DNA of 64,000 nt from Bolinopsis microptera (GCF_026151205.1 NC_087082.1:15657365-15721364), one strand, 5' to 3'; counted from the first letter of the stretch, positions 35,290 through 49,051 are shown. Translations and numbers: made by a program. Notes: a model not told the origin generated them from the sequence alone.

Positions 35290-38200
35290 CAAACTTACCA
35301 ACGAGATTCGAAATAGATAAGAGGCGCAAGGATTATGTTTTTTTACCGGGTGGCACAAAATCTGACTTCACGACTAATCCAGGTGAAGAATTAGAACACT
35401 CCGTTCGCTAAACTTAAATGTTTTAAAATTAAAGCTTGCTGCTAGATGCAGTCGCGGAGTCTATTCAGAAGTTGGCTGCTTGTAATTGTAAATTATTGGC
35501 TATTCAGTGTTTCCTTCCCGGAATATGTTTCAAATAGTTGGCAGCAGGTGGCTCAAACACGGGCAGTCATGACGCTCTTAATTTTAAGTAGTCTGCAGTA
35601 GTCTTCCAAAAGCATTTTCTATGCTTGAGGGCTTCATGAAGCTGAAGTTGTGGAATAGAGAGTCGAGACTTGGCCGATTACAATTTATAATTGGGTTAAA
35701 TAACCATTTATTGGGTTAATTGATAAGTAAACCATTATTTCGAAAACTGATGAATACTTCTGTGATAAGATGTATTAAGTATTTCCGTCCCTGCTATCAA
35801 ATGCTATCATTGATTACCGTTAAGTGTCATTTAAACCTGCGATTTAACTTTAAAGTGTACGATTATCTTAATATAAAGCAAGATGGTCTCAACTGTCAAA
35901 AGAACACAAATGCAAACGAGTAAACGATTCAAAAGTCAAATTACAATGGCAAATGGTAAATGTCTGACCCAATATAAAAAGTAAATTTACCCAAAAGTCA
36001 AAAAGTATATATATACAAGAGAATGAGAATAAAATTGAAACAACTATGATAAACAAAGAAATAATCCCCGCAAATCTTCAGAATGAGATTTAAATGCAAT
36101 GACTCTTGATGATATACTGACAAAAAGAACACAACGACTTTAAAGAACTCCCGATATTTCCGTCACTGCTATCAGTAGCGAAACCCTTCTTTTATTGCAC
36201 GGTAACTTGCAGGCCATGTCACTGTCACTGTCCGGCGCAGCTTCTTATAACACGAACTATGGCCTTGTTAACTATAATTTGGGCCATTAAAATACCTTCA
36301 GTTCACTGTACACACTAGGGGGTGACGCCTTAATATGGTAAGGTATGCCGTATCCTATTCAGCAAATGACATTAGAATATAGCACCTCCAAGCTGAGTAT
36401 CTGTTGCGTATGCCGCAATGCGCCTTTGAAAAAGGAAATTTTTTACCAACCTCTATTGCTTCTTTTAGAAATTGGCACTATCCGAGTTATAATTGATACT
36501 ATTTCTACAGCTACTTAGAGTTGTGCGTCAGGAGTTTTTAAGAATGAATTTTATATTTTCTAACTTTAAGTATAAGGAAGCGGCATGTCGTGTCCCATCA
36601 AGGCTAAATGATTTTGTTTTAAAAGTCTGACTAAACTAGACTATGCACTAGACTATGCAATAGACTATAGAAAGGTCTGCAGAGTGTGTGGCCGACATAA
36701 CCCGCGCTAACTTACATGTGCAGATTAATGCGTGCTTTTCTTTTAAATAAAAACACTGCTCATTTGACAGCACTGAATGTCTTCCTCGAATCTTATTAGA
36801 GATTCTGGGAGGGCATACTAAGAATGACCTTCATACCAGCACGTGTTTTATCATAATAATACCCAACAAAAGAGTTTATCATTTACTAGCAAAATCATCG
36901 CCTTTCTAGATTTCTAGATTTTACTTGCTATTTTTATAGCTGCCGTATCCCAGTTTATACTAGTACTACAATTGTGTAAAACATGAGTAGAATAAATATA
37001 AAATCTTAAATAAATACCAGAAAGAATGAAAAACCAGTGCACATGATTGTAATATAACTTTTGTTGAACTTTACCAAACCATGTATTTAAATACTTTGTG
37101 ACTTAATCTTAGAATTGTGCACTTAGAGGGTCCGCCTGGTCCTGCCCAGTTGGACAATTTAAGACTAATTAACAAAAGACTGATTAGTATTTAATACTCG
37201 TACCGTGTCTACTGTCTACGTCTGTACACTTACAGCAACTGAGAAATTTCAACGTTACATGACATAATATAATTATATTATATCTTGTAAGGTTAATATT
37301 TTACTTTCCCTGTTTCGGGTTTCAAACAGTGCATGTACCAATGATCTGTCAACGGTGGGCGAAATTATGAACTGTCGACTTATTGTTTTGAAATTTCATG
37401 GCTTTCTAATAGTAATAGCAATCTTTTGCTTTAGGGGATGACAATCGGAGTTAAATACCACGAATAACGAATTCAAATATTTAGGGGTCTGGGAAGCACA
37501 TTTTCTCCCAATCTAAATAATAAGTCTAGCCCAGAATTTTTATTAAAGTTGCCAACTTGTGTCGGCAACTTTAATGAAAATGTCATGACTTATGAACTCC
37601 ACTTTTACAATAGATGCCGGCAGCTAAACTCCGACTTGGCAGTTAAGTTTTTAGACCGAAGCACGTTTTGTGAAGCCACTCTAACTTGCCTAACAAAATC
37701 CTACAAAAATCCAATAAACCAAAAAGTGACTGAACTCAACGAATAAGTTGGGCAACCGATGGCCCAAAACACAATACAATTCAGATAAAACTTTGCACAT
37801 GCAATGAGTTCGAGGAAATCAAGAAAATCCCCAGATCTACAACACAACTCTTACAACTAACGGAAATAAGTGCAGAATTACGGCATATCTTATCACGGGA
37901 CAGAGGACACTAAACCTCAACACCAAACACCATGGTGAGAGAGCTCCCACCAACGTCTCAACATCTAGTCTGTCCCTTGTGCGAATATGATTAGGTCTCT
38001 GTAGAATATTTCTTGTCGGGTTATGTCAAGCCAACTGATCCCAACTCACAGGAGAATACTTTCAAAAGTACTATCTTTCGCGGTCGAATGATATCTTTGA
38101 AATTGATAACAAACACGTCACCACTATCCCCACTATCATTTGACGGATGATACGCGTCTTAATTCCTTCGAATGAGAGACGAGAGAACCAGTGAGACATG

Positions 38201-39424
38201 TTAGCAGGTTATTAATACAGCAGTTCCATTGGACAATTATGGACGTGTAGAAGGTTGTATTTCTAGCCAAGGTGCTAGTCCTATGTGTCGAGCGGGCTTA
38301 CCAAAAAGACAAGTGCTCATTTTTTTCTATAATCCAGTCTCACTTAAGCATTGTTATCGTTTACATACTAAAATAACATTAGCAGCCTATTACAGGCAAA
38401 CTGGAAAAGGACGCTATCCTCATGTGGGCCCTGATAGTCCGATATCCAGGCTCTCCAGCTTGAGATCCCACTTGTTAATGCTAATTATTTGGTTTAAGAG
38501 ATTCTAGTTGCATCCTAATAAATGAAATTGATCCCCGCGACTAGCAAGAGAAAAACATAAAGCACAATAAAACGTATTAGAAACGTGGACACATCCTGAT
38601 TACTATGACTTATGAGTACGGTTGATAAGAAACAGGAAGCTAGGATCGTGTGAGGATTCTTGCCCAGGATTATATAGAACTTGCCCGATTACGGACAAGT
38701 ATATGAGTTTAAAACCATGACAGCTAACAGAATAACAAATGAAAGTCTAGCCCAGTTTAGAAGTAGAGATAGAGAATAACAGAAAAGTTTGTTAAATCCT
38801 GGTATAAGCTGTGATAATCTATAAGCAGCGATAATGGATATCGTATAAAGTAATAATTATCGTGGTCAACTCAAGAACAACAACTCTGTTCGAAGAATAG
38901 AGTTTCTTTGTTAAAGGCGTAGCAGTAAAACTTTAGCAAATCACTGCATATGCTGACAACCATGATTGAATAAGCCCCCGGATTATTAAGAACACATCCC
39001 TAGCACTATAAACCACAGTTAACCATAAAATTAAATAACGAACATGTCTTTTAAAAGGCTACACTGTATCCTGCATCGCAAGTACTGATCTTTTATGGGA
39101 ATTTTCACAGGCTGACAAGAGGGAATTCGTAAAAGAATTCTCATCCAGAACACTACCTGCCTGCCCACAAATATTTTGAGGGAAGATTCCCGAGCAGCAG
39201 ATCTCCTGATCTCAAACTGATAAACAATGTTCACAAACTATCACGTCGGTGAAAATTGCCGCACAAGGGAAGCTGCGGCAATTTTCCCATTTGTCAAGCT
39301 CTAGAACTGTAGCCCATTTGTCAATTTGCAGCCATGAAGTACACTGGCAGAGGAAACCGGGAAAAGTCGGTATTAAGGGGATAATATCCGGATAAAAGGA
39401 AGTGGAAGAGAAAAGTTTGCCTCT
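35290..39424. other. Gene-poor region
   Basis: No exon was supported on either strand. Short frames at 35720, 37549 and 38229 have no family signature. A worn LINE-like C-terminal motif near 37880-38010 is discussed under rejected items. Confidence 0.4.
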
Positions 39425-39478
39425 TGTCCGGGCTGGAACGGCAGGGGGCGTGTCCGGGCTGGAACGGCTGGGGGCGTG
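39425..39478 (+). repeat. 26-bp tandem duplication with GGGGGCGTG
   Basis: TGTCCGGGCTGGAACGGC + AGGGGGCG is repeated once with a single change. The GGGGGCGT core resembles KLF/EGR-type GC boxes. Bases 39480-41360 otherwise hold no gene I can support. Confidence 0.7.
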
Positions 39479-41360
39479 CACTAAAGCAACTGTCAGCACT
39501 CTCTCAACTATCTGCTAACAACTCGCACAATTAGCGTTATATAGGAACATATCCTGCTCAGTGCAATTCTCCTGCCTTATCTGGACTCAGGGACCTGGGA
39601 ATAAGCTGCGATCCTCGCTGGAAACTAGCAGTCCTCAGTTGTGCTAATGTTTGCATTCTTCAAATTGTTTGTGACCGATGCCAAGCAACAAGATAGGGTG
39701 ATTTTGCTGAGAAAATGTTTCAAGCAATAACGGAAGCAGGGTTGGTAAGGGGTTAGTTACTTTGTGAATTTATACGTTCTAAGAGTAGTACTAGTAAGTA
39801 AAGTGTTCCACTGTTCTGCTTCGTCACCTGATATTAGCCTATTGCCTAACTCACTTATATAGTGCATATTCACTTAATTTTACTTAATTAGCGCTGATTT
39901 ACGTATAGCGTTATTGTATGAGGAGGACAGCTAAATTATCGTTAATAGATGATCTCATAAATTTAGGGAAAGAATAAAGACATGGAAATTAATAAATCGG
40001 TTGTCAACATAAATCGTTTATAGCTTACAGCACATTTGTCAACAACAATGCAGACTAATTCCCTGCTTCTTATTTAACAAGTGGATAAAACATTCATAAC
40101 AATTCACTCACTAATAACTAATAAAATAACCAATTTAATCACCTATAGTTCTAGACAAAAATTCTGGAGTCAGACAAGTAAATTGTAACACTTTAGATCC
40201 AGCTATTACTGAAAATATGCGTTGTATCTACAAATCGTCGCTGGATACAAAAAATATCCTGCGATACAAAAAAAAACGACGAGAAAAAAAAAACAATAAA
40301 TATGCGGCATAAACCAGCACATTCGTCTTGCAGCGAATTTGTATCATTAAAGTTGTTAAAAATAGTCATGACAATTTGCAAGAACCCCTGAATCTTTCCT
40401 GCAGGAAACGAAATTCAATCTAGATTATCAGCATTTCTGAGCCATTGAGGACGCTAATTCCCATATTCCTAAGTAGCAGACGCTCTAGACAAGTGAAAAT
40501 ACCAAGAACAAAGTGCTCCCGTCATATAACTCAAAACATTTACACAATATTCCCGCCTGAATTCGTCAACACTTAATTAAGGTGTCACCGAATTGAAAGT
40601 GAAAAGGTGTAGAAGTAAAAAGAAAAAGAGGAGTGTCACCCCCCATTGAGGAATTCTACCAATTCTCACTCTCACTAGGTCACCAGTACCAATATCTTCA
40701 TACTTGAGGGAGTAGTATCTAGAGTAACACCTCGACACAGCACACCCCCGTATTTTATGTTTTGTGCAAAAACTTTTACAGAGAAACGAGTTGTTTTATT
40801 CACAGAACTAGCGAACAGTTTGCCGGGAAACAGAGGTCCTACTTCCTAGCTAACCGGTGGTGATGTGACCAACTAAAACGGCAGCCTGGAGCAAGGCCCT
40901 CTAATTTAGAAGCCCCATTAAGACGAAGAAACGTACGTGGCCAGAACTAAGGGTGTATTGCCTATTGGTCACGTGATATAAAGTCCTTTGAATGAATATT
41001 GGAAATTGGACGACTTCATTGGTAAACTATCAAGAAAAAAGGAGGGCGGCGTTTAGTGTGGACAAAGAAAGAGACAATGTTGCAATAGGTGACAAAAACA
41101 ATAATGTGTCAAAATCTGCATATCTAATGTGAAGCAACCTTAATGTTGAAAGTAGCGCTGCCTTTTAAATGAGCAAAATTGGGAGACAAAATGCATTGTC
41201 ATGATGACCGTTTAAAATCCACGAACAAAATCCATCATAACCACGACCTGGACACTATAAGCAGTAAGCAACCAACATCGAGATCCCCGAGAGAGAACTG
41301 ACAATAACTGGTCGACCTATGTTTATCCATAATCGACCTCTCCTCTTTCTCGAGAATTGA

Positions 41361-41421
41361 CACGTGCTCAGCCGCGCGGTACATCACGTGACACGTGTTC
41401 AGGCGCGCAGCTGAGCACGTG
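41361..41421. promoter_or_regulatory. Four CACGTG E-boxes in a CpG-rich dyad
   Basis: CACGTG is at 41361, 41385, 41392 and 41416. The outer sites form an imperfect dyad (CACGTGCTCAGC and GCTGAGCACGTG) around GCGCG. Another TATTGGTCACGTGATA is at about 40964. The stretch is CpG-rich for this genome and lies about 180 bp upstream of the candidate first exon at 41600. Confidence 0.5.
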
Positions 41422-41599
41422 ACACCAAGGTAGGTGGAGAGATATGTTGGCAAGTTTATCTCCCTATAAGGGAGAAGAGCTGAGTGACGCGCCGCATGCA
41501 AGGGAGGGAGTGAAGTAAGGAAATGCAGTCTTGCAGTCACCTTGTACGTGCCACACTGTGAACTTAACAAATAGAGGCCTGTGTTTCTATTTTTCCGTC

Positions 41600-43342
41600 A
41601 TGGAGGATCGGGGTAGGCACCCATTTCCTTCGCTTCCTGGACTCAATTCCTATGTCTCATCGCCACGCTTAGTTAATGGTGTGTCGGTATGAAAACTGGA
41701 AATTCTCAACTCACTTTTCAAAATATGAAGGAAATATTGGAAACAGCTGCGCTAGAATTCCACGCATCGCAAATTTCACTGGAAGGTTTGCCGTTAACCA
41801 GCCTGAATTATAAATCGATTACATGACATGTGTAGCGATATGAAACTTAATTTCAACATAAAATAAAGGTATGTTTATATAATGGACTCAAAGTATTTGA
41901 AATCAGCAACATCCTTCACCGTGATATATAAATACCCGGCTGTGAAGGAGATGGTACTGAATTTAAAATACCCAATTAGCACAAACCCTACAAAATACTT
42001 TGTATCAAGCTATAAAGGGGATTTAACAGTCAGAAACGTTCCGGCCTCTGTTAACCTGTCAAGATATTTGTGTGGACATTTTTAGAGTTCCCGACTACAA
42101 AGAACAGAATTGGTGAAGGACTCCGACTACAAAGAACAGGATTGGTGAAGGACTACGGAGACTGTTGTCTGAAGCTGTAGCGTTAGACAAGAAACCATCA
42201 CGGACAGAGTCAAACCTACGTCAAACTAGTGTTCGGTAGAGGTGATACAGCTGTCTCTAGCGACAAATGCTGTCAGGTTAGGATAGTTCAGCTTAATTTC
42301 ATTGGCAGGGAGATTAGAGAAAGTTCTGGCTTCCTTCCGGGTGGGTGTTAATAGGAAAATTACGGAAATTGTAAGATTTTACAGAACTAATTTATCAACA
42401 CGTTATAATTATCTTATCGAAAATGAGAAGAAAGGATTCACAGCTCGCACGGACAGTTTGTAAAACAGTTCTCTTAAAAGAAGGTTTCTCGACAGATCAA
42501 CTATCAGCGGTCCATCAGTGTGTTAATATACTAATATACTGCAAGAGTCTGTGAAGGCAAAAGTTACTGCAAAATTATCTTTCTGGGAATCTACACGATG
42601 CAATTAATTATTCCGGGAGCAAATTTAGTCACTGAAAGTAAATAGTACCAACAGAGTGGTGGCAATTTGTTGTTCAAATATTGCGAAATAAATCAGAAAC
42701 AAATAAGTTCATGTGAGAGCTTGGAACTAGTCTAGATCAGGTAAGTGCTTCCCTGAATTGCCGTTCAGAACATCAAACAAACTTCAATTGGAAAACGCCC
42801 AACTTAAATCAAATCTTCCTTGAGAGCGTACCAGGTTGTCAATCTAGCTTCTCCACTATGATTCGCTTAAAATTATGGGTTTGTAAGATATTAAAGGGAC
42901 AGGTCGTGCCATTTAATAGGCAATATAGTGACAATCTAAAAGCAATGTAATATGATATTTATGCGGATCGAGACTATTATTAAGGCATGAGAAACGTCAC
43001 GACGCCCAAACCATGCAAAATTCAAACTTCAATATACAACAACAACCCTGCGTTGGCTAGTCACTCAGAAGAACGTCAGGTGAGTTTAAAAGGACTGTGG
43101 TTGACGGTACCGGTGAAAAGTGACAGGAGGAACCGCCCCACTAACGAGAGATACCTGTCACCATGGTGACCTGAATAACCTTTTATCTGATACCGGGGTT
43201 CCTGAAGCTTGTAATTATTTATGATTACGGCGGAACAAAAGCTTTCGGGAAACGTTTGAGAGCAGATAAAAAGGAGGGCTATACTCTCAAGCTGTCATGA
43301 TGACAGTTGCTGTTTCATCATCAGGAAGTACGTTATGGCTAG
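41600..43342 (+). CDS. Candidate small three-exon gene, unknown
   Basis: A 26-codon first exon (41600-41678) reads MEDRGRHPFPSLPGLNSY and ends at /GTGTGT. Exon 42985-43079 (31 codons, MRNVTTPKPC, /GTGAGT) and exon 43325-43342 (after TTTCATCATCAG/, ending TAG) join in matching phases (1, 0) to give a 63-residue product. AATAAA follows at 43453-43458. An E-box cluster and CpG-rich DNA precede it. No homologue was recognised, the second acceptor (TTATTAAG) is weak and the model is only frame-consistent; real exons may differ. Confidence 0.28.
42091..42154 (+). repeat. 32-bp tandem duplication
   Basis: CCGACTACAAAGAACAGAAT + TGGTGAAGGACT is repeated with one substitution. Confidence 0.9.
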
Positions 43343-43569
43343 AGACGGAACCACGGTTAGCTCGACCACATGCACTATTATTTTATTAGCCCTCAAACTT
43401 CCTCATATTTTATCTATACAAACAATGGCGTAGAAGAAATATAACAAACATAAATAAAATGAAATCATCAGTAAAATGTAACCCGCCAGCAGGAAAAACT
43501 AACTCTAAATTATTCTAAACTGCACAAATCACTACTTGTTATCACTACAAATCTGACATCAATCAGTCA

Positions 43570-43575
43570 TTTATT
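43570..43575 (-). terminator. AATAAA polyadenylation signal of RBBP8
   Basis: AATAAA on the minus strand lies 30 bp after the stop codon of the CtIP gene. Confidence 0.65.
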
Positions 43576-43604
43576 TCATAATTTAAATCCAAATAAAATA
43601 AAAG

Positions 43605-46600
43605 TTAGCTATCCATTCGTGTCCTATATCTGTTGGTCCTAGGTTTTCGTTGAGTAGCTGGCTCTGTCGGCATGTCATGACTAATTGTGAGGTCCCAGAA
43701 GCTAGGAGGAGTGTTGGATATATTACCGTGTTGGTGCCGGTGTCTTGATACATCTCCTGGGATATTATAGTGGGTTACTTGATACATCTCCTAGAATAGT
43801 GTACATCACAATTTAGTTGCTCTTTACATTGCCAGTGTATTTCATCATTGTATTTCACTGGAGAATTACGGACTGAGAATTGTTAACGATATTCTTGTAT
43901 ACTGTGTATCGGGTATTTCCATAAAATACAGTGTATATATAATGAATGCTAATAACTGATAACTACAGTTATCACTCCCAAGAAGAACTCTACAAATCCA
44001 CAAGTTCTGACCTATAAGTTTAGCAATCTCCTCATCATCTAGTCCAGACGCCTTGTAATACCGGTAGCAGCTTGCGCAGGAAGATGCCGCCATCTTAGCG
44101 CGCTCTTCTTTCTTCCGAACCACTTTCGTGTACTTGAAATCTGTCTTCACCTAAACGACATGGATTAGTCGGGATTGAAGCAGTATCGAAATATATACTT
44201 CTCGGTGGTAACGTGTTTCAGTAAGTTTATATAGAGTGAATAATAATTGATGTGGTAAAGTAACATTTGATGGAAGATAAATATGAAGTATTCACCTTGT
44301 AACTCTTAGTAGGTATTGCGGTAGAATTAGACGGTTTAGAGCTGGAGCTAATTTTAAAGTCGTCATCCTCAGGTTCGGGAGTTACTTCTCTGTCAGTGTT
44401 TGTAAAAGGTCCTTGTAAAAGATCAGTCATGTTTTCAGGTAAACTGAACCCTAATTTCTCTTCTGATATTGAAATATTGCCTTTCCATTCTGTCAACAAT
44501 CCAAACTGCCTAGTTTCCCTAGTCAGGCTTGTAGTTGGTGTCACTGCTCCTTCGTTTCCTGTATAATTAACCTTACTGGGAGCTGTTGGTATTTCCGTAA
44601 GATCTGACTGAGACATGCCACCTAGATCTACGATAGGACTGACAGGGCTATCCGGACAAATAATAGGATTGTCCTTTACCGGCGTCCTTGCCGAGACGAG
44701 ACTGATATCACTATTTATTAATGACTCATTATCCTCGTCAGTAACTTGTGTATCAGCTGCATATAACACCAAACTCTCATCTCCCAGCATGCCGGGACTT
44801 GAGGACAAACACAACTTTTTGACAGACTTGGGCGTTGTGGGCTTCGTCCTTTTCAATTTAGACACCCTCTGTTTAGGACTAGTTTTGAAGAAGGGGCTGA
44901 TAACTGAACTTGAGACTTTCGAACTTGCGGAGCTTCGTTTGTGCGACAGATTGGGACTTTTAGGGCTGCAGAAAAAGAGTTTAGAATTTACAGGTTTAGG
45001 TTTAGAATAATGTCTAGGGCTGGTGGAAGTAGGTGAAATATCCCTGGTGGCTACGTCTGGAGAATCAACAGTGGTTGTATTTGAAGGAGCTGAGGGCGAA
45101 CCAATTTCAACATGCACTCTGAAAATACATGGGATTAGTTTACACCTGTGTAGATAGTACTATATAATAGTAGAAGAAGTACTATATATAATAGTAAAAG
45201 ATACAATAAACTATTATTATTATTATTATATAATTATACTCCAGCATCCAAGCGAATATGAATGACTGGCAAATAAGACTCAATAAAACCATATATATCA
45301 GCGATGATGAATGCAAAACGTACGGTGAAGGTTCGGTTAAGGGTCTATCTTTAGACTGGCACGTGCAGTTGTTGTGAAACGACTTCAGATACTTCGTTAA
45401 CTTTATCCATCCTTTCTCTGCCTCCATTGTCTTTTCGTGACTCTGTCTGAGTTTATTCTTATACTGTGCAACTTGTTTCATACGATTTCTATTTTCTTCA
45501 CTCGTCCTGCGAAATCACACTGGATTGAAAATACGATTTGGTGTACAATTGCCTACTGTATAACGCTTCTGTCCTACACTATCACGCGCCGTATCGAGTT
45601 CTACCGAGGAATTATTTCTATCTAATGGTTGATTTATGAACTTACTTCATCAGTTTGCTCTGAGTTTTCAGCAGAAGTCCTTTGGTCGTTAAATTTTGAT
45701 TCTCTTGCTCATTGAGCCGACTTTGTAAATCTGTAATTAAAATAATGAAAGTACTAATTGGCAATGAAACCCCGAGACTGACAGTCAACTGATAATAGAT
45801 AAAAATACTTTAATTACACGGAGTTGAAACAGTTGCCAATTATCTGTTATTGCCAGTGATCTTCCATAATATACAAACGCGATAGGGATCGCGTCAATTT
45901 TTTCAAATCGCGGTACACTCGCGCGAAGAAAACGACATTTTAACCACAACTTATGCTTCGCGCGCTACGACTCCGTTTCAAAAATACCAACCAAATTTGC
46001 GGCAACCGGCTGTAATTGTGTCACTCGTCAACAGAATTAACTTACATGATCAGTCATCAGTTATGCGTGATTTAAGTACATAATGTAAAACAATATTACA
46101 TTTTGTAATTAAGGTATACTGAGTATACTCATATTGACATTTTTAATTGAAAAAAGCTTCAGTTAGGAATGAGTGAAATATGATTATGATTAATATTATA
46201 TTTTTACCTATAGTTTACCTAGAATATGACCTGTTGAAATTGATGTTGTGTTCAGAATCTATTCTGAATCACACGGGATTGCGAATAAACGATCATGCAA
46301 ATGTTACTTACATCTTATACCTTACTTTAAAGTCAGAACTACCAACTTAGTTAAGATAAGACATTGTGACCATCAAGAAGGCAAGTTCGATTAGTAGCAA
46401 ACGTGGAGGTACAATCTCATCCATTAATAAAGTGTTACAGTGTATATTCAATTAATGAATATTGAAATACTTGACATGCTAAGGTTCGTGAGCATAGTTT
46501 TCACTTCACATTAAGCAGTGACAACATGGCCTTATTGTACTTATCTTTCTACGTTAATAATAATGAAACTTAAAAGTAAGAATCTCGCTAAAACAGCAAA

Positions 46601-47063
46601 GATAAGACTCTGATAGTTATAACTTTATAATGCTTTTGGACACGAAGGGAAACACACACGTAAGGCTTGAAATCTTCGTAAAACTACATCCTCAGAGCCT
46701 CTGATTGTTATAACGCTAGAAGTAGAAGATGATGCTAGTAAGATCTACCTACAGTGGAGTACCAAATAGTTTGGTTATTTCTAACGTGCGCGCATTTTTG
46801 GCCGCACTAAATAACCCCTCACGTTCCTAACCAGATATTTGATTCACGATGTCAATCCTTCCTAGCTCGGCGAGGCCCAGTGGTGCATCTCGCCGATCTA
46901 CGGTTGCCGAGAATATGCGATCTGTGGTTGCGAGAATATGCGCGGCGCGGCCCAGTAGTGCATCGCGCTACAAACCAGATATCTGTTGAATGAGTGTTCT
47001 GTTAAGTTCGTCTAGTTCCAGCAGGTGGGTTGAGAAATCCTCTCTAGCTTTGGTTACATCCAT
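43605..47063 (-). CDS. RBBP8: DNA endonuclease RBBP8/CtIP (Sae2/Ctp1 family)
   Basis: CtIP works with MRE11-RAD50-NBS1 to start resection of DNA double-strand breaks. Six exons join in phase: 46976-47063, 45646-45730, 45324-45506, 44296-45118, 44012-44150 and 43605-43756, giving 489 residues. The first three encode a polar coiled coil (EDFSTHLLELDELNRTL, NEQENQNLTTKGLLLKTQ) typical of the N-terminal tetramerisation region. Exon 4 is a disordered middle with many Ser/Thr-Pro sites (ARTPVKD, CPDSPVSP), which in known CtIPs are CDK targets. Exons 5-6 hold the C-terminal Sae2-like domain: KYTKVVRKKEERAKM, a C-x-x-C pair (SCASC), D-V-S-R-H-R-H and NTPPSFWDL. It is shorter than vertebrate CtIP (about 900), as in many invertebrates. 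The ATG lies 1 nt behind a TACAG acceptor. A truncated LINE lies upstream, outside the gene. Confidence 0.93.
46860..46975. repeat. Short GC-rich duplicated block in RBBP8 intron 1
   Basis: GCCCAGTGGTGCATCTCGC and GCCCAGTAGTGCATCGCGC are direct repeats about 76 bp apart, and GAGAATATGCG occurs twice between them. Origin unknown. Confidence 0.55.
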
Positions 47064-47804
47064 TCTGTAGTTACTTAATCACCTAATAGACCAGTTTGTT
47101 TTTAACAAATCACAACTGAATTTATGTTTTCAGCTTAAATAAAACATCAGAATATTATAATGAGTAAACACAGAGGAAAAGTTTTCCAATTTAGAGTCTA
47201 AGATTAGATAACCGCTGACCGGTATGATTTTAACACGAATGACAGGTTACGCTGTCCGACCATTATTCCACAGTATTACTGCATTTATACGGCATAATTA
47301 TTGAAAAATGTTGCGTATATTATCACAGCTTGCACATAATTATAAACGTATGAATTAATAATTAAAACAGTGACTGCACAACTTTTGGCAGCTTATAATA
47401 ATTAATATATTATAGCACATTATTTATGTTTGATCACGGGTAGATAAATAATATACTGCAAAAAAAACGGTTAAATTTTGAGATAGTTTACAACTGTCAA
47501 TAATTGGATAAAATTTCAAAGAAAAGCTAGAAAATAATTTTGGTGATAAATAGGTTAAATATCATCACTGATAACGTTCCTGTCATAACCTTCATTATAA
47601 ACATCATCAGTCATATTATGGGGTTCCATAATTTATAATGCAATTTAACTTTTAAGTAATAACTTACATAATTCTATTAAACTACTACGGTCTAGCTGTC
47701 AAGATATTGTTAACTTAAAAGTCCAGAATCAATCGTAGATTTGACAACAAAGTCTGAAGTCAGTCAGCATATTATAATAAACATGATGATGTATGACAGA
47801 AGCA

Positions 47805-48896
47805 TAAGTAAGTACATACATGTTACATGGCGAGATCTCCATCCAAAAGGATTAGTCTGCGTCATCTGCGTCATTACTTTGTATTATACAACTTCGGCGG
47901 GTAATATTTCTCCATCCTTTTCGATCTGCAGCCAATCTTCTCATACAATCAATCGTGAGTCCATTACGATCCAATCTCTGCTCAGCATCTTCAATAAATA
48001 CATCATTTAAGCTCTTCCTAGGCCTGCCTCTTGATCGTTTCCCATGCTTGGGTTTCCATTCAAGTAGATAGTTAGGTAACCGATCTTCAGGCATTCTACT
48101 GACATGTCCAAACCAACGTAGCCGTTTTGTTGCTATTATGTCAGTAAGAGCAGTTATTGAAGCCCTTCTTAAAACATCTTCATTTCTTACTCGATGGAAC
48201 CACCTCACTCTCAGGATTCTGCGTAAGCAGTACTGATGGAAAGACTCTAATCTTCTTGTCTGCACTTGAGTCGTGTTCCATATCTCACTTCCATAGGTCA
48301 GAATGGTAAGAACAGCTGCGATGTAGATTCGCACTTTGTTGTTAATGCTTATGTTCTTATTCTTCCAAATGTTATTGAGTTGGTTAAAAGCTCCGGTTGC
48401 TTTTCCAATCCTGACACTTATTTCTTTATCGATCTTGCCATCCGATGTAATTTTGGCACCCAAATAAGTGAATTGAGTGACCTGCTTTGCAGAGTTTCCA
48501 TCGACAGTAATATCTATGGTCCTATTCTCTGGGAGTGGGTGCTGCGACGTATCTTTCCCAATTACCATGATCTCTGTTTTCTTTGCGTTCATCTTTAAAC
48601 CCCCAAGCCCACAGTATTTCGCAATATTGTCCGTTGTTTCTTGCAGTCCCTCGACAGTGTCATCCATGCCTGCTATGTCATCAGCATAGTCCAAATCAAT
48701 GACACATTTTTCCGGTTGTCTGGAACTTTGTCTGTACTGAAGAGTAAAACCACGCGATATATTTTTAAACTTCTCGGCAAGTTCTAATCCCCAGTTAAGT
48801 ACAAGGTTGAAAATGGGAGGCCCTTGCACATCACCTTGTCCAGTCCCCGAATCGACATCAAACCATCTTGTCAATTCCCCATTGTAAGTAAGTACA
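47805..48896 (-). mobile_element. 5'-truncated non-LTR retrotransposon with 12-bp target duplication
   Basis: A 340-codon open frame (47852-48874) encodes the C-terminal part of a LINE reverse transcriptase: QGDVQGPPIFN, the catalytic YADD box (LDYADDIAGM), KKTEIMVIG, FTYLGAKI, then a C-terminal region with KRLRWFGHVSRMPEDRLPNY and GRPRKSLNDV as in many RTE/CR1-like elements. The fingers and endonuclease domains are missing. TAAGTAAGTACA is present on both sides (47805-47816 and 48885-48896) as the target-site duplication, so this is an independent and fairly young insertion. There is no poly(A) tail at the 3' end. Confidence 0.92.
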
Positions 48897-49051
48897 CAAA
48901 TATGTCCACATCATAATAATATAACAACACCGGCGCGACAAAATTAGAATTAACTAGAGATCAAAAGATTCAAATAAGATCAGTTAAAAATCATCAATTA
49001 ATAATGAAACAATAATGCGAGTATAATATATGATTTATCAAACATTTAATT

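Noticed and set aside
37880..38010. Worn LINE C-terminal motif (RITAYLITGQRTLN, later CPLC and EYFL in another frame)
   Set aside because: Two frames and a stop are needed and similarity is weak; it may be a very old LINE but I cannot support it.
44615..45010. 131-codon plus-strand frame
   Set aside because: Shadow of RBBP8 exon 4 on the opposite strand.
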